Shown here piece by piece: positions 1-9,461 of a stretch of 40,275 nucleotides of DNA (position 1 is its first letter; every line of letters begins with the position of its first letter). The notes under the pieces are model-generated. The model searched no databases. It was not told the origin of the DNA and saw nothing but the letters and a program-made list of their open reading frames with translations. The DNA is taken from positions 1 to 40,275 of the forward strand of contig NZ_MCGB01000073.1 of NCBI RefSeq assembly GCF_001699815.1, read 5' to 3'. The position numbers and the translations under genes are program-made. The stretch is from Ralstonia pickettii (GTDB lineage: Bacteria; Pseudomonadota; Gammaproteobacteria; Burkholderiales; Burkholderiaceae).

Positions 1-322
1 GGCGATCGCCTTGCATGCGGCGCGGCTTGGCTTCGCGCGTCTGGCCGTCGTCGTCGCGGCGCGGGGGGCGCGCGGGGCGCGGCGGCTTACCGGCGCCTTC
101 TTCCGGTTTGGGCCGGCGCTGCGATGGGCGCAGCGGCTGGCGCTCGCGGTTCAGGTCGGATGAGCGCAGCGGCTTGCCGGTGGTGGAGCGTACGGCATTG
201 CCTTCGTCGTCGCGGCGCACGCCGAGCGTGGCGCGCTTGCCCGGGCGGGTGGCGCGCTGAGTCGGGTCGCTGGCGCGGTGCTTGTCGTCGTCGCCCGGAA
301 AATCATCGGAATCGGTAGTCAT
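1..322 (-). CDS. N-terminal part of a basic, disordered protein, possibly an RsuA/RluB-type pseudouridine synthase (truncated by window edge)
   Basis: An open frame begins with ATG at 322-320 on the minus strand (MTTDSDDFPGDDDKHRASD...) and runs off the left edge with no stop. The visible ~107 residues are acidic for about 15 positions and then rich in Arg, Pro, Lys and Gly, with no folded domain in view. Many betaproteobacterial RsuA/RluB-family rRNA pseudouridine synthases carry long basic low-complexity extensions, so that is my best guess, but no catalytic motif lies inside the window. It is co-directional with glnD, 25 bases downstream of the glnD stop, so it may be the last gene of a map-glnD transcript. 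No convincing Shine-Dalgarno precedes the ATG. The frame is real-looking; the function is a guess. Confidence 0.5.
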   Translation of the reverse strand, partial: MTTDSDDFPGDDDKHRASDPTQRATRPGKRATLGVRRDDEGNAVRSTTGKPLRSSDLNRERQPLRPSQRRPKPEEGAGKPPRPARPPRRDDDGQTREAKPRRMQGDR

Positions 323-347
323 GAATCTAGACCGGTAAGGCTGGCGC

Positions 348-2936
348 TCAGATGGCGAGCGCATCAAGCAGCTCGCTTTCAAGTTCGAGCTGCAGTTTGT
401 TGTCCTGGGTCAGGCGCGTGCCGTCGACCAGGAAGATGTCTTCCACGCGCTCGCCAAGCGTGTTGATGCGCGCGGTGTGTACCGACACGCGGCGGTGTGC
501 GAGCACGCGGGCAATGGCGTAGAGCAGACCGGTGCGGTCGGTCGCGGAAATGGAGAGCAGGTAATACTGGCCGCGCTCGTCCGCCCGCAGGTCGACGCGC
601 GGTTTGATCGGGAAGCTGCGCGACTGGCGCGAGATGCGCCCCCGCGGCGGCTCCGGCAGGGCGGTTTCGCGCGAGATCTGTTCGGCCAGTTCGTGTTCGA
701 CCAGCGTGATGATGTCGCGGTAATGCCCGGGCTCCACAAGGCCGCTGCTGGGGTCGGCCACCTGGAAGGTGTCGAGCGCGTAGCCGTGTTTGGTGGTGTG
801 GATCTTGGCGTCCAGGATCGTCAGGCTCTTGCGTTCGAAGTAGCCGCAGATGCGCGCAAAAAGATCGGGCCGATCCGGCGAGTACACAGCCACCTGCAAG
901 CCCACGCCCGCCGGTGAAATGCGTGCGCGCACGATCGGGATCGTCGTGTCGACACGGTTGTAGAAGTGCCGCGTGAACCAGGCGATATCGCGCGCGTCGT
1001 GGCGCAGGAACACGCCCACGTCGAGCTGTTTCCACAGCGCCTCGTGCGCGGTGTCGTCCAGCGCGGCCAGGCGCAGCAGCGCGCGCGCTTCTTCCTTGCG
1101 GCCTTCGAGCACGGCGTGCGGGTCGGTGGTGGCACCGCCGAGCACTCGCAGCGTCATGCGATACAGGTCTTCCAGCAGCTTGCCCTTCCAGGCGTTCCAC
1201 ACCTTTGGGCTGGTGCCGCGGATGTCGGCAACGGTCAGCAGATACAGCGCGGTCAGCCGGCGTTCGGTACCGACCAGATCAGCGAAATGGCGGATGACTT
1301 CGGGATCGCCCAGGTCCTGCTTCTGCGCGACCTGGCTCATGGTCAGGTGGTGTTCGACCAGCCAGACGATCAGGTCGGCGTCTTCCTTGGCGATGCCGTG
1401 TTCCTTGCAGAAGCGGCGTGCGTCGGACATGCCGAGCACGGAGTGGTCACCGCCGCGCCCCTTCGCAATGTCATGGAACAGCGCCGCCACGGTCAGCACC
1501 CACGGCTTGTCGAAGTTCGCCATCAACTGGCTGCAGAACGGGAACTCGTGCGTGTGCTCGACGATGGCGAAGCGGCGGATGTTGCGCACCACCATCAGGA
1601 TGTGCTGATCGACCGTGTAGACGTGGAACAGGTCATGCTGCATCTGCCCGACGATGCGACGGAAGTTGACCAGGTAGCGGCCGAGCACGCTGGTCTGGTT
1701 CATCAGGCGCAGCGCGTGCGTGATGCCCTGCGGCTGCTGCAGGATCGACAGGAACAGCGCGCGATTAGCCGGATCCTTGCGCCATTTGGCGTCCATCAAC
1801 GTCCGGGCGTTGTAGAGCGCCCGCAGCGTGCTGGCTGCCAGTCCCTTGATGCCGCGCGTCTGCTCGTACAGCAGGAACGTTTCAAGAATGGCCGTCGGCT
1901 CGCGCTGGTAGAGATCGGCGTCGGCAATTTCGAGCATGCCTTGGCGCTCGACAAAACGATCGTTGATCTTGCGTGTGATACCCAGCTCGCTCGGAAACAG
2001 CCGCGCCTCGATGTTCTGCAGCACCACGGTATTGAGCTGTGTGACTGCCTTGGCTACCCAGTAATAGCGGCGCATGAGTTGTTCGCTCGCGCGCTTGGCG
2101 GTGGTCGGGCGGTAACCGAACGATTCGGCCAGCTGCGTCTGCAGGTCGAACACCAACACGTCCTGACGACGCCCGGCCAGCAGGTGCAGACGCGCACGCA
2201 CGGTTTTGAGCAGGCGCTCGTTGCTCACCAGTTCCTGTGCTTCACGGCGTGTGAGCAGGCCGTTGGCAAGCAACTCGTTCCAGCTGGAACCGAAACCTGC
2301 CGCGCGCGTCATCCACAGAATCACCTGCAGGTCGCGCAGACCACCGGGGCTTTCCTTGCAGTTCGGCTCGAGCGAATACGGCGTGTCCTGGTACTTGGCA
2401 TGCCTCTGGCGCATCTCCAGCAGTTTCGACTGGAAGAAATCTGCGGCGTCCAGATGGCCTTGATAGTGCGTCTCGAACGTGCGGTACAAACCTTCGTCGC
2501 CCGTCAGCAGACGCGCTTCCAGCAGCGACGTGCGTACTGTTACGTCTTGTGCGGCTTCCTTGATGCACTCGTCAACCGTGCGCACCGAGGAGCCGATGTC
2601 CAACCCCATGTCCCAGCAGCGGCCGATGAAGGCCTCCAGCCGGGCCTCCAAGGCTTTGTCTGCGGTGCCTGGCAGCAACAGGAGGATGTCCACATCGGAA
2701 TGCGGAAACAGCTCGCCGCGCCCGTAGCCGCCCACGGCAATCAGCGCGCAGGTGGGGGGCATCTGCTCTTCCTGCCAGAGACGCACGAGCGCACGGTCCA
2801 CCGCGCGTGCCAGCTTGGTCACGAGCTGCTGAACGTTGGCGTGCTGGTCGAACTGCGCGAACAGGTGCGCGCGCTCAGTTTTCAGGGCGTCGCGCGGATG
2901 GGCTTCTTCGGCAGGAGCGGCGGCAGCAGAGGGCAT
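348..2936 (-). CDS. glnD: [Protein-PII] uridylyltransferase / uridylyl-removing enzyme GlnD
   Basis: Cytosolic nitrogen sensor that uridylylates PII proteins when glutamine is low and removes UMP when it is high. The protein has 862 residues, normal for GlnD. Seen in order: a nucleotidyltransferase motif [19 protein letters not shown] at about residues 69-87 with the metal-binding Asp pair (SDVD); the GlnD linker region; an HD phosphohydrolase motif ([13 protein letters not shown]) near residue 490; and two ACT domains filling roughly the last 170 residues (about 690-770 and 795-862), which bind glutamine. All hallmark residues are present, so both activities should be intact. It lies 118 bases downstream of map on the same strand, separated by a hairpin (2956-2981). 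The start [11 protein letters not shown] is the first ATG of the frame and fits family length. Confidence 0.97.
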   Translation of the reverse strand: MPSAAAAPAEEAHPRDALKTERAHLFAQFDQHANVQQLVTKLARAVDRALVRLWQEEQMPPTCALIAVGGYGRGELFPHSDVDILLLLPGTADKALEARLEAFIGRCWDMGLDIGSSVRTVDECIKEAAQDVTVRTSLLEARLLTGDEGLYRTFETHYQGHLDAADFFQSKLLEMRQRHAKYQDTPYSLEPNCKESPGGLRDLQVILWMTRAAGFGSSWNELLANGLLTRREAQELVSNERLLKTVRARLHLLAGRRQDVLVFDLQTQLAESFGYRPTTAKRASEQLMRRYYWVAKAVTQLNTVVLQNIEARLFPSELGITRKINDRFVERQGMLEIADADLYQREPTAILETFLLYEQTRGIKGLAASTLRALYNARTLMDAKWRKDPANRALFLSILQQPQGITHALRLMNQTSVLGRYLVNFRRIVGQMQHDLFHVYTVDQHILMVVRNIRRFAIVEHTHEFPFCSQLMANFDKPWVLTVAALFHDIAKGRGGDHSVLGMSDARRFCKEHGIAKEDADLIVWLVEHHLTMSQVAQKQDLGDPEVIRHFADLVGTERRLTALYLLTVADIRGTSPKVWNAWKGKLLEDLYRMTLRVLGGATTDPHAVLEGRKEEARALLRLAALDDTAHEALWKQLDVGVFLRHDARDIAWFTRHFYNRVDTTIPIVRARISPAGVGLQVAVYSPDRPDLFARICGYFERKSLTILDAKIHTTKHGYALDTFQVADPSSGLVEPGHYRDIITLVEHELAEQISRETALPEPPRGRISRQSRSFPIKPRVDLRADERGQYYLLSISATDRTGLLYAIARVLAHRRVSVHTARINTLGERVEDIFLVDGTRLTQDNKLQLELESELLDALAI

Positions 2937-2955
2937 GAGTGGAGCGTGAATGAAA

Positions 2956-2981
2956 CAGCGACCGGAATGAGCCGGTCGCTG
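2956..2981 (-). terminator. Hairpin between map and glnD, possible weak terminator/attenuator
   Basis: A perfect 10-bp inverted repeat (2956-2965 with 2972-2981) encloses a 6-base loop. Read on the minus strand, TTT follows the stem at once, but there is no longer U tract. It could partly terminate map transcription or protect a processed end ahead of glnD. The structure is visible in the sequence; the role is inferred. Confidence 0.5.
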
Positions 2982-3054
2982 CAGGGGTTGAGCCGGTGCG
3001 GGGCGAGATCAGCGTGACATTGCTGCCGCTGACGGTGCGGCTCGCCCGTTAGGA

Positions 3055-3879
3055 TCAGGCCGTGGCCGGAGCGCCTTCGTGTACGAATTCCGGTGCCGGT
3101 GGCGTCAAGGCGGACACGGTCAGCACTTCGTGGCCAGTCTCCGTCACCAGAAGCGTGTGTTCCCACTGCGCCGACAGGCTGCGATCACGCGTCTTGACGG
3201 TCCACTGGTCGGGCATCGTGCGGATGTCGCGCTTGCCCGCGTTGATCATCGGTTCAATCGTGAAGATCATGCCGGCCTTCAGTTCCATCCCGGTACCCGG
3301 GCGGCCGTAGTGCAGGATCTGCGGATCTTCGTGGAATTTCTTGCCGATGCCGTGGCCGCAATATTCGCGCACCACGCTGTAGCCGGCGGCTTCGGCGTGC
3401 TGCTGGATCACGTGGCCGATGTCGCCCAGGCGCGCGCCCGGACGCACGGCCGCAATGCCCTTCCACATGCATTCGAACGTGACCTGCGTCAGGCGTTTGG
3501 CCAGGATCGACCCTTCGCCGACGACGAAGGTGCGGCTGGTGTCGCCGTAATAGCCTTCCTTGGTGATGACGGTGATGTCGAGGTTGACGATGTCGCCGCT
3601 TTTGAGCACCTTGTCGCCCGGAATGCCGTGGCAGATCACGTCGTTGACCGACGAGCAGATCGATGCCGGGAAGGGCGGATAGCCCGGCGGGGCATAGTTC
3701 AATGGCGCCGGCACAGTGCCTTGCACGTCACGCATGTAGGCGTGGCACAGCTCGTTCAGCTTGCCCGTGGTCACGCCGGGCGTCACGAACGGCGTGATGT
3801 AATCCAGGACTTCGGACGCGAGCCGGCAGGCGACGCGCATGTGCGCAATGTCTTCGGCAGTGTGAATGGTAACGGCCAT
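3055..3879 (-). CDS. map: Methionine aminopeptidase, type I
   Basis: Removes the initiator methionine from nascent proteins in the cytosol. The 274-residue protein is a single M24 'pita-bread' domain. The five metal ligands expected for MetAP-I are visible: D101 (NLDITV), D113 (YYGDTS), H176 (CGHGIG), E209 (FTIEPM) and E240 (QWEHT), plus the substrate-contacting His in ICHGIPGD. It is slightly longer than E. coli Map (264 residues), mainly through a short C-terminal tail. The gene is divergent from rpsB, an arrangement common in proteobacteria. A candidate extended -10 box for it lies at 3937-3945. Confidence 0.97.
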   Translation of the reverse strand: MAVTIHTAEDIAHMRVACRLASEVLDYITPFVTPGVTTGKLNELCHAYMRDVQGTVPAPLNYAPPGYPPFPASICSSVNDVICHGIPGDKVLKSGDIVNLDITVITKEGYYGDTSRTFVVGEGSILAKRLTQVTFECMWKGIAAVRPGARLGDIGHVIQQHAEAAGYSVVREYCGHGIGKKFHEDPQILHYGRPGTGMELKAGMIFTIEPMINAGKRDIRTMPDQWTVKTRDRSLSAQWEHTLLVTETGHEVLTVSALTPPAPEFVHEGAPATA

Positions 3880-3936
3880 GCTGTGACTCTTTCTGCACGC
3901 AAGCGCGCGAAGCGCCGCGTCGTGGCTAAAGTGTGA

Positions 3937-3945
3937 ATTATCGCA
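3937..3945 (-). promoter_or_regulatory. Candidate extended -10 promoter for map
   Basis: Minus-strand TGCGATAAT matches an extended -10 element (TGn followed by a TATAAT-like hexamer). Transcription would start near 3930, giving a leader of about 50 bases before the map ATG. I see no good -35 box upstream in the GC-rich sequence, so confidence is modest. Confidence 0.4.
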
Positions 3946-4020
3946 CCAAAGCGCCCGGGCCGGGGTTTTCGGGCGCTCGGCGCCAGCCTCGGGCCGTTTG
4001 TCGCGAAGGCTCGGAAGGCC

Positions 4021-4050
4021 TTGAGTCGATTGGGTTTTTGCCGCTATAAT
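4021..4050 (+). promoter_or_regulatory. Sigma-70 promoter of rpsB
   Basis: TTGAGT (4021-4026), an 18-base spacer and a perfect TATAAT (4045-4050) face rpsB in the 304-base map/rpsB spacer (3880-4183). Start of transcription is expected near 4057, which leaves a leader of about 125 bases before the rpsB ATG. Confidence 0.75.
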
Positions 4051-4056
4051 CGCTGG

Positions 4057-4183
4057 CTAAGCAGTTGCCGGTCATGTGGCCGGTGGCGCTTGAAATCGCG
4101 AGCCGCTTCACCGCGGGTGTTTTTCGTATCGCATGCGAAAGATGTCTGAGGCGGCTTTAGACCTAACCCGACTGGAGAATTTC
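4057..4183 (+). promoter_or_regulatory. rpsB mRNA leader with small hairpins, candidate S2-responsive region
   Basis: The ~125-base leader between the predicted start point and the rpsB ATG contains short inverted repeats: GCCGG with CCGGTGGC around 4066-4087, a short CCGC/GCGG hairpin followed by a T run ending near 4125, and TTTCG/CGAAA around 4122-4142. In E. coli, S2 represses rpsB-tsf through its leader; whether this leader does the same is inference. The Shine-Dalgarno GGAG sits at 4174-4177. Confidence 0.35.
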
Positions 4184-4927
4184 ATGTCCGTGACCATGCG
4201 CGAAATGCTGGAAGCCGGTGTCCACTTTGGCCACCAGACCCGCTTCTGGAACCCCAAGATGGCCCCCTTCATCTTCGGCCATCGCAACAAGATTCACATC
4301 ATCAACCTGGAAAAGACGCTGCCGATGTACCAGGACGCACTGAAGTACGTGCGCCAACTGGCAGCCAACCGGGGCACCATCCTGTTCGTCGGCACGAAGC
4401 GCCAATCGCGTGAGATCCTGGCTGAAGAAGCGGCTCGCGCAGGTATGCCGTTCGTTGACAGCCGCTGGCTCGGCGGCATGCTGACCAACTTCAAGACGGT
4501 CAAGACCTCGATCAAGCGCCTGAAGGACATGGAAGTCGCCAAGGAAGCCGGCGCGACCGAAACCATGAGCAAGAAGGAAGCGCTGATGTTCGAACGCGAA
4601 ATGGACAAGCTGGTGAAGTCCATTGGCGGCATCAAGGACATGGGCGGCATTCCAGACGCCATCTTCGTGGTGGACGTTGGCTACCACAAGATTGCCGTGA
4701 CCGAAGCCGCCAAGCTGGGCATTCCGGTGATCGGCGTGGTTGACACGAACCACTCGCCGGAAGGCATCGACTACGTCATCCCGGGTAACGACGACTCGAG
4801 CAAGGCTGTTGCTCTGTACGTGCGCGGCGTGGCCGACGCGATCCTGGAAGGCCGCGCCAACGCGGTCCAGGAAGTGGTTGAAGCCGCTCGCGGCGGTGAT
4901 GACTTCGTCGAAGTCCAAGAAGGCTAA
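4184..4927 (+). CDS. rpsB: 30S ribosomal protein S2
   Basis: Structural protein of the small ribosomal subunit; it binds late in assembly and helps dock S1. 247 residues, matching other betaproteobacterial S2 proteins. Typical sequences are visible at the N-terminus ([14 protein letters not shown]) and in the core ([47 protein letters not shown]). I chose ATG 4184 over the in-frame ATG 51 bases earlier because GGAG lies seven bases ahead of it and family members begin MSVTMREML. It is first in the long plus-strand run and followed by an intrinsic terminator before tsf. Confidence 0.98.
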   Translation: MSVTMREMLEAGVHFGHQTRFWNPKMAPFIFGHRNKIHIINLEKTLPMYQDALKYVRQLAANRGTILFVGTKRQSREILAEEAARAGMPFVDSRWLGGMLTNFKTVKTSIKRLKDMEVAKEAGATETMSKKEALMFEREMDKLVKSIGGIKDMGGIPDAIFVVDVGYHKIAVTEAAKLGIPVIGVVDTNHSPEGIDYVIPGNDDSSKAVALYVRGVADAILEGRANAVQEVVEAARGGDDFVEVQEG

Positions 4928-5016
4928 ACACAAGAAGGCGGGCGCCCGCAGCTTGATCGTGCGGGACGCGTGCCAGGCCGCACCTGATGGAGCAGATCAG
5001 GGCTGATGGCCAGACA

Positions 5017-5045
5017 GGGGCGCGTAACAAACGCCCCTTTTTTTT
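5017..5045 (+). terminator. Intrinsic terminator/attenuator between rpsB and tsf
   Basis: GGGGCG (5017-5022) pairs with CGCCCC (5032-5037) across a 9-base loop and is followed at once by eight T residues (5038-5045). This is a textbook rho-independent signal inside the conserved rpsB-tsf pair, so it probably sets the ratio of S2 to EF-Ts by partial read-through. Confidence 0.8.
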
Positions 5046-5063
5046 GAAATTTGTCATGCGGAT

Positions 5064-5091
5064 GCCCCACGCGCGTCGTATTTCGTGGGGC
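5064..5091 (+). promoter_or_regulatory. Perfect 8-bp hairpin in the tsf leader
   Basis: GCCCCACG (5064-5071) and CGTGGGGC (5084-5091) form a perfect 8-bp stem with a 12-base loop, 19 bases beyond the terminator T tract and about 90 bases before tsf. No T run follows, so it is not a second terminator. It may stabilise the tsf transcript end or be a protein-binding site; this is inference. Confidence 0.4.
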
Positions 5092-5180
5092 GGCCGGATG
5101 GAAACCGGACGACAGGCCGGCGCGAGGCGAGGAAGGATCCGCACGCGACCGGACGACGATCTGAAACAAGGAGCATGAGA

Positions 5181-6059
5181 ATGGCGGCAATTACCGCAAG
5201 CATGGTTGCAGAGCTGCGCGCAAAGACCGACGCGCCGATGATGGAATGCAAGAAGGCCCTGACCGAAGCCGAAGGCAACCTGGAAAAGGCTGAAGAGATC
5301 CTGCGCGTGAAGCTGGGCAACAAGGCGGGCAAGGCTTCCAGCCGCGTCACCGCTGAAGGCGTGGTCGCAGCGTTCGTCGAGGGCACCACGGGCGCCCTGG
5401 TCGAAGTGAACTGCGAAACCGACTTCGTCTCGAAGAACGACGATTTCCTGGCTTTCACCAACGAGGTTGCCAAGCTGATCGCTCAGAAGAACCCGGCTGA
5501 CGTGGCTGCCCTGTCGGCCCTGTCGATCGGCGATGAAACGGTCGAAGCCGTGCGCACCCGCCTGATCGGCAAGATCGGCGAGAACATGACGATCCGCCGC
5601 TTCCAGCGTTTCGAAGGCACGCAGCTGACTTCGTATCTGCACGGCACGCGCATTGGCGTGATGGTGGCATTCGAAGGCAACGAAGTGGCGGCTAAGGACG
5701 CTGCAATGCAGGCTGCCGCCATGAAGCCGGTGTCGCTGTCGGCTGACGACGTGCCGGCCGAACTGGTCGCCAAGGAGCGCAGCGTTGCTGAGCAGAAGGC
5801 TGCTGAATCGGGCAAGCCGGCTGAAATCGTTGCCAAGATGGTGGAAGGCAGCGTGCAGAAGTACCTGAAGGAAGTGTCGCTGCTGAACCAGCCGTTCGTG
5901 AAGAACGACAAGCAGACCGTTGAGCAGATGCTCAAGGCCGCCAACACGACCGTGAAGGCTTTCACGCTGTACGTGGTGGGCGAGGGCATCGAGAAGAAGC
6001 AAGACGACTTCGCTGCTGAAGTGGCTGCCCAGGTGGCCGCTGCCAAGCAACAGGCGTAA
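5181..6059 (+). CDS. tsf: Elongation factor Ts
   Basis: Guanine-nucleotide exchange factor that recharges EF-Tu with GTP during translation. 292 residues. The N-terminal UBA-like module carries the family motif [21 protein letters not shown], followed by the core Tdp sequence [15 protein letters not shown] that contacts EF-Tu, then two core subdomains ([18 protein letters not shown]) and a C-terminal helix. An ATG six bases upstream (5175) is possible, but AAGGAG at 5168-5173 is correctly spaced only for 5181, and the family begins MAAITASMV. Separated from rpsB by 253 bases holding a terminator and a hairpin. Confidence 0.98.
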   Translation: MAAITASMVAELRAKTDAPMMECKKALTEAEGNLEKAEEILRVKLGNKAGKASSRVTAEGVVAAFVEGTTGALVEVNCETDFVSKNDDFLAFTNEVAKLIAQKNPADVAALSALSIGDETVEAVRTRLIGKIGENMTIRRFQRFEGTQLTSYLHGTRIGVMVAFEGNEVAAKDAAMQAAAMKPVSLSADDVPAELVAKERSVAEQKAAESGKPAEIVAKMVEGSVQKYLKEVSLLNQPFVKNDKQTVEQMLKAANTTVKAFTLYVVGEGIEKKQDDFAAEVAAQVAAAKQQA

Positions 6060-6143
6060 TGCTGCGACGGCCGCTTCCGATGGTGCGGCGATTCGCCCTC
6101 CGGCGCAGGCCGGGAGGCGTCGTTTCCACCATTGGCGCAGCCG

Positions 6144-6149
6144 TATAAT
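6144..6149 (+). promoter_or_regulatory. Candidate -10 box for pyrH
   Basis: A perfect TATAAT lies in the 292-base tsf/pyrH spacer. The -35 region at the right distance (about 6121-6126, CGTTTC) is poor. If used, transcription would begin near 6156, right at the base of the 12-bp hairpin at 6157-6184. Confidence 0.45.
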
Positions 6150-6156
6150 GCCGAAC

Positions 6157-6184
6157 AAACAGGGCACCGAAAGGTGCCCTGTTT
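6157..6184. terminator. 12-bp perfect hairpin with GAAA tetraloop between tsf and pyrH
   Basis: Arms 6157-6168 and 6173-6184 are perfectly complementary and enclose a GAAA tetraloop. The 3' arm ends in TTT but no longer T tract follows, so termination of tsf would be inefficient. Because a TATAAT box ends eight bases upstream, the hairpin could instead form the extreme 5' end of a pyrH mRNA. Both readings are inference. Confidence 0.5.
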
Positions 6185-6351
6185 GCAGGTGCAGCCTGCT
6201 TGCGCGGGCATCGTTGGTGAATGTCCCGAAGGCTTCCGCGCAAGAAGGTTGCGGGATGTGCGAAGTCCCCGCTTTGCACGTCGTTATCATATCCGCAGCG
6301 TCATTTCCCCCTTTCCTGTTTCCCGTACCAGGAATCGTCACGAGGATCTCC

Positions 6352-7062
6352 ATGCCTGCCTATAAGCGCGTTCTACTCAAACTTTCCGGCGAAGCCCTGA
6401 TGGGCGACGATGCCTTCGGCATCAACCGCAGCACCATCGAAGGGATGGTCAACGATATCGCCGAAATCGTGAAGCTGGGCGTGCAGGTGGCAGTGGTGAT
6501 CGGCGGCGGCAACATCTTCCGCGGTGTCGCGGGGGGTGCCGCCGGCATGGATCGCGCCACGGCCGATTACATGGGCATGCTGGCCACCATGATGAACGCG
6601 CTTGCTCTGCAGGACGCCATGCGTCACGCCAATCTCGAAGGCCGTGTGCAATCGGCGCTGCGCCTGGACCAAGTGGTCGAGCCGTACATCCGCCCCCGTG
6701 CGATCCGCCAGTTGGAAGAGGGCAAGATCGTGATTTTCGCGGCCGGCACCGGCAACCCGTTCTTCACGACCGACACCGCCGCCGCGCTGCGGGGCTCGGA
6801 AATCGGCGCCGAGATCGTCCTCAAGGCCACCAAGGTGGACGGTGTCTATACCGCTGATCCAAAGAAGGACCCGAGCGCCACCCGCTACACCACCATCACG
6901 TTCGATGAAGCCATTTCGCGCAACCTGCAGGTGATGGACGCGACCGCTTTCGCGCTGTGCCGCGACCAGAAGCTGCCGATCAAGGTGTTCTCCATTCAGA
7001 AGCCCGGCGCGCTCAAGCGCGTGATCCTGGGTGAAGACGAAGGCACGCTGGTGCACGTCTGA
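6352..7062 (+). CDS. pyrH: Uridylate kinase (UMP kinase)
   Basis: Phosphorylates UMP to UDP in de novo pyrimidine nucleotide synthesis. Bacterial UMP kinases are hexamers of the amino-acid-kinase fold, usually activated by GTP and inhibited by UTP. 236 residues, typical length. Visible are the N-terminal phosphate-binding KLSGEALMG, the glycine-rich [11 protein letters not shown], the UMP-contacting [16 protein letters not shown] and the ATP-binding [17 protein letters not shown] chose ATG 6352 ([16 protein letters not shown]) because GAGG lies six bases upstream; longer in-frame starts would add 68 unlikely residues from the spacer. It keeps the conserved tsf-pyrH-frr order. Confidence 0.97.
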   Translation: MPAYKRVLLKLSGEALMGDDAFGINRSTIEGMVNDIAEIVKLGVQVAVVIGGGNIFRGVAGGAAGMDRATADYMGMLATMMNALALQDAMRHANLEGRVQSALRLDQVVEPYIRPRAIRQLEEGKIVIFAAGTGNPFFTTDTAAALRGSEIGAEIVLKATKVDGVYTADPKKDPSATRYTTITFDEAISRNLQVMDATAFALCRDQKLPIKVFSIQKPGALKRVILGEDEGTLVHV

Positions 7063-7238
7063 AGCCAGCAGCAAGCCTCGTTGCAGGCGCCTTTTTTGCC
7101 GTTCGCTGACCCTGCGTAAATGGCGTTGGCGAGCGGCTTCCATGTAAAATCGCCTATTGTCTTTTTGGTCTTGCCGGTGTCCTGTGTCGTTTTCCGGGGC
7201 GCAAGTTCGGCAGACCGCCGTTATCGTTCGGAGGAAGT

Positions 7239-7799
7239 ATGAGCGTCGCCGATGTCAAAAAGAATGCCGAGCAGAAGATGCAGAAGTCGATTGAGGCTCT
7301 GAAGACGGATCTGGCCAAGATCCGTACTGGCCGTGCCCACACCGGTCTGCTCGATCACGTGCAAGTCGACTACTACGGCTCGATGGTGCCGATCAGCCAG
7401 GTTGCCAACGTGACCCTGGTGGATGCACGCACGATTGGCGTGCAACCGTGGGAAAAGAAGATGGTGCAAGCCGTCGAGAAGGCCATCCGTGAAGCGGACC
7501 TCGGCCTGAATCCCGCCACCATGGGCGACATCATTCGCGTGCCGACGCCTGCGCTGACCGAAGAGCGCCGCAAGGAGCTGACCAAGGTAGTGAAGGGCGA
7601 GGGCGAAGATGCCAAGGTCGCCGTGCGCAACCTGCGCCGCGATGCCAACGAACAGCTCAAGAAGCTGGTGAAGGACAAGGCCATCTCGGAAGACGACGAG
7701 CGTCGCGGCGGAGACGAGGTTCAGAAGCTGACCGACAAGTTCGTCGCCGAGATCGACAAGCTGGTCGCCGAGAAAGACAAGGAAATCATGACGGTGTAA
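7239..7799 (+). CDS. frr: Ribosome recycling factor
   Basis: Works with EF-G to split post-termination ribosomes. 186 residues, the standard length. The three-helix-bundle domain carries the expected sequences [23 protein letters not shown] near the N-terminus and a C-terminal long helix with [32 protein letters not shown] charge pattern split around residues 105-135. ATG 7239 has a strong GGAGG at 7230-7234. It lies 176 bases after pyrH and 52 bases before uppS. Confidence 0.97.
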   Translation: MSVADVKKNAEQKMQKSIEALKTDLAKIRTGRAHTGLLDHVQVDYYGSMVPISQVANVTLVDARTIGVQPWEKKMVQAVEKAIREADLGLNPATMGDIIRVPTPALTEERRKELTKVVKGEGEDAKVAVRNLRRDANEQLKKLVKDKAISEDDERRGGDEVQKLTDKFVAEIDKLVAEKDKEIMTV

Positions 7800-7851
7800 G
7801 GCCGTCTCCCGCCGCCGGCGCATTGGGCGCATGCGGTGGGAAGCCCGATTC

Positions 7852-8628
7852 ATGCATATCAGTTCCACACTGGCGGTGCCCGACACCGCCGATACGCCGC
7901 GCCACGTTGCCGTCATCATGGACGGTAACGGCCGCTGGGCCACCGAACGGCATCTGCCGCGCGTGGCCGGGCATAGCCGCGGCCTCGACGCCGTGCGTGC
8001 AACCGTTGAAGCGGCGGCACGCCGAGGCGTCGGTTACCTGACGCTGTTTGCGTTCAGCTCCGAAAACTGGCGTCGTCCGGCCGAGGAAGTCACCTTCCTC
8101 ATGAAGCTGTTCATGACGGCGCTGCGCCGCGAGGTCAGCAAGCTGCACGACAACGGCATCCGCTTGCGCGTGGTGGGCGATCTGTCTGCGTTCAGCCCGC
8201 GCATCCAGCTCTTGATTCGCGAAGCTGAGGCCAAGACGGCTGCCAATCCCGGTCTGACCGTCACGATCCTCGCCAACTACGGCGGGCGCTGGGACATCCT
8301 GCAAGCCATGCGCGCCTTGTTGACGGCAAAGCCCGGCATTGCACCCGACGCCATCACCGAAGAGATGCTCGCGCCGTACATGGCGCTGTCCTACGCGCCG
8401 GAGCCGGATTTGTTCATCCGCACCGGTGGCGAGCAACGCATCAGCAACTTTCTGCTCTGGCAGCTTGCGTATTCCGAGCTGTACTTCACCGATCGCTACT
8501 GGCCCGATTTCGATGCCGCAGAACTCGATCGCGCCTTTGCGTGGTATCGCAACCGCGAGCGCCGCTTCGGCCGCACAAGCGCCCAGCTCGAGCCCGATGT
8601 TCCCCCCGCGCTATCCGCCGGAGCCTGA
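7852..8628 (+). CDS. uppS: Undecaprenyl (isoprenyl) diphosphate synthase
   Basis: Cis-prenyltransferase that condenses isopentenyl-PP onto farnesyl-PP to make the C55 carrier lipid for peptidoglycan and O-antigen. Signatures are complete: [13 protein letters not shown] with the catalytic Asp, the FSSENWRRP loop, and the C-terminal [22 protein letters not shown] region split as [14 protein letters not shown] and [12 protein letters not shown]. With ATG 7852 (MHISSTLAV) the protein has 258 residues; GGGAAG lies about eight bases ahead. An in-frame ATG at 7831 (MRWEARFMH) has no visible Shine-Dalgarno. Three bases separate it from cdsA, implying co-translation. Confidence 0.96.
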   Translation: MHISSTLAVPDTADTPRHVAVIMDGNGRWATERHLPRVAGHSRGLDAVRATVEAAARRGVGYLTLFAFSSENWRRPAEEVTFLMKLFMTALRREVSKLHDNGIRLRVVGDLSAFSPRIQLLIREAEAKTAANPGLTVTILANYGGRWDILQAMRALLTAKPGIAPDAITEEMLAPYMALSYAPEPDLFIRTGGEQRISNFLLWQLAYSELYFTDRYWPDFDAAELDRAFAWYRNRERRFGRTSAQLEPDVPPALSAGA

Positions 8629-8631
8629 CAC

Positions 8632-9450
8632 ATGCTGCTGACTCGCGTCATTACCGCTGTCTGCCTGCTGATTGTCATCCTGCCCATTCTGTTCTTTGCG
8701 CCGCCCGCCGGCCTGGCCGGGCTCGTGACGGTGGTTGCAGCCCTCGCCGCGTGGGAGTGGGGGCGTCTCGTGCGCCTGCCGGGCTGGTGGGGGCCGGTTG
8801 TCTATGCGATCGTTGTCGTCATGCTGACGATCGCCTGGCACGACATTCCCGTTCGCGGTGATGTGCAGCCGCTGTTCCATGGCGCAGTCGTCGCATGGGT
8901 GATCGCCTGGGCGCTGCTCGCCGGTGGCGTGCGCGAGCTGCACGGCACGCGCAAAATCGTTTTCACGTTGCTTGGTTTGGTGATGCTGCCGGCGTTCGTG
9001 CATGGGGCTATTGAATTGCGCACGCACGGCGTCGCCTTCCTGCTGTCGGTGGCGGTGCTCGTGTGGGCGGCCGATGTGGGTGCCTATTTTGTCGGCAAGG
9101 CCATGGGTCGCCGCAAGCTGGCACCGACCATCAGCCCAGGCAAATCGTGGGAAGGGGCGATCGGCGGTGCCGTGCTCGTTGCAGTGATCGCCACCGTGGC
9201 CGGCATCACGCATTGGTTTGCGCCGACGTGGTTCTCGCACGAGTTTGATCAGCGCGGTGCGGTTGCAGCCCTGGCGCTGACCATCTTGCTGGTGGCCGCA
9301 AGCGTCGGCGGCGATTTGTTTGAATCCCTGCTCAAGCGTCAGGTCGGCATGAAAGACAGCAGCCGCCTGTTGCCCGGCCACGGCGGTGTGCTCGATCGTA
9401 TCGACGCACTGCTGCCAGTGTTTCCGCTGGCTGCGCTGCTGATTTCCTGA
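8632..9450 (+). CDS. cdsA: Phosphatidate cytidylyltransferase (CDP-diacylglycerol synthase)
   Basis: Integral inner-membrane enzyme making CDP-diacylglycerol from CTP and phosphatidic acid, the branch point of phospholipid synthesis. 272 residues with about eight hydrophobic segments from residue 4 onward. The CDS signature is fully present near the C-terminus: [11 protein letters not shown] followed by [12 protein letters not shown], including the K-D and D-x3-D residues needed for metal and substrate binding. The [12 protein letters not shown] loop is also present. It starts three bases after uppS and ends 11 bases before dxr. Confidence 0.97.
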   Translation: MLLTRVITAVCLLIVILPILFFAPPAGLAGLVTVVAALAAWEWGRLVRLPGWWGPVVYAIVVVMLTIAWHDIPVRGDVQPLFHGAVVAWVIAWALLAGGVRELHGTRKIVFTLLGLVMLPAFVHGAIELRTHGVAFLLSVAVLVWAADVGAYFVGKAMGRRKLAPTISPGKSWEGAIGGAVLVAVIATVAGITHWFAPTWFSHEFDQRGAVAALALTILLVAASVGGDLFESLLKRQVGMKDSSRLLPGHGGVLDRIDALLPVFPLAALLIS

Positions 9451-9461
9451 GGCGTCTGAAC

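Noticed and set aside
966-3017. A 683-codon open frame on the plus strand opposite glnD.
   Set aside because: It mirrors glnD, which has all its catalytic motifs; the antisense translation is Gln/His/Val-rich with no family resemblance.
4776-6353. A 525-codon open frame on the minus strand across rpsB end, tsf and the pyrH spacer.
   Set aside because: It lies antisense to clear housekeeping genes and their control regions, with no recognisable domain.
7073-7098. Possible terminator after pyrH (GCCT/AGGC followed by a T run near 7092-7097).
   Set aside because: The stem is only four base pairs and is separated from the T run, so it is too weak to call.
7126-7150. TTGGCG and TAAAAT before frr as a promoter.
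   Set aside because: The spacing is only 13 bases, too short for sigma-70.
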